DNA of 6,710 nucleotides from Geodermatophilaceae bacterium (GTDB taxonomy: Bacteria > Actinomycetota > Actinomycetes > Mycobacteriales > Geodermatophilaceae): assembly GCA_013812385.1 (NCBI GenBank), contig JACCTM010000003.1, positions 1 through 6,710 of the forward strand. Reading direction: 5' to 3'. This document shows positions 6,600-6,710 of the stretch, one piece after another. A program made the translations under genes and the position numbers. The notes below the pieces were generated by a model. That model saw only the letters and a program-made list of their open reading frames with translations. It was not told the DNA's origin and made no database searches. The stretch's first letter is position 1, and every line of letters begins with the position of its first letter.

Positions 6600-6710
6600 C
6601 TATTCGCCTTGCCGCTGTTCATCCACGAGCAACATCATCTCGGCGTCGAGCGGAGTAATCGTCATCCACTCCTTCTCGCCATAGAGGTGGCTGTAAACCG
6701 ACGGTGCTGT
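6600..6710 (-). CDS. Hypothetical protein, C-terminal fragment cut by the window edge
   Basis: On the minus strand a frame open from the right edge runs 36 residues to a TAG at 6602-6600, ending LLVDEQRQGE. It contains SHLYGEKEWMTITP followed by LDAEMM. The composition is protein-like (mixed charged and hydrophobic, Tyr/Trp present) and third positions are mostly G/C, but with more A/T-ending codons than the other genes here. I do not recognise the family. It would converge on rnpB, with 65 bases between them. Too short to be certain that it is coding; the opposite strand shows nothing better. Confidence 0.4.
   Translation of the reverse strand, partial: TAPSVYSHLYGEKEWMTITPLDAEMMLLVDEQRQGE

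Overview
This is a 6.7 kb chromosomal window from a high-GC actinobacterium. Support comes from the strong G/C bias at third codon positions, the fused RNase HI/phosphatase gene next to a coiled-coil zinc-ribbon gene (an arrangement known from mycobacteria and streptomycetes), GTG starts, and an RNase P RNA beginning with an actinobacterial-type GAGGAACGTCCGG core. I cannot name the genus.

Layout from left to right. (1) A sodium:solute symporter gene of the monocarboxylate (MctP/ActP-like) type runs in from the left edge (to 1414). (2) After a short spacer with a possible leaderless promoter comes a tightly packed plus-strand operon (1504-4450): a coiled-coil/C4 zinc-ribbon protein, a bifunctional RNase HI plus histidine-phosphatase protein, and quinolinate synthase NadA. 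Both junctions are 4-base stop/start overlaps, so the three are probably translationally coupled. (3) Converging on nadA is a minus-strand ArsB/SLC13-type membrane permease (4470-5729). An imperfect hairpin covers the junction and places the permease stop codon in its loop. (4) Upstream of the permease lies a decayed plus-strand remnant (about 5802-6037) of the SnoaL-like C-terminal domain of a SigJ/ECF41-type sigma factor, split over two reading frames and internally deleted. (5) The gene for RNase P RNA (rnpB, about 6114-6534) follows, with a well-formed terminal P1 helix and the conserved core blocks. (6) The last 111 bases probably hold the 3' end of an unidentified minus-strand gene.

Most of the window is housekeeping: RNA processing (RNase P), R-loop/RNA-DNA hybrid removal (RNase HI), NAD biosynthesis (NadA) and two transporters. 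I found no CRISPR array, insertion sequence, tRNA, toxin-antitoxin pair or defence system. The features most worth a second look are the coupling of nadA to the RNase H operon without nadB/nadC in view, the sigma-factor fossil, and three candidate -10 elements that share the form TAGGNT, two of them placed so that transcripts would start at or next to the GTG start codon.
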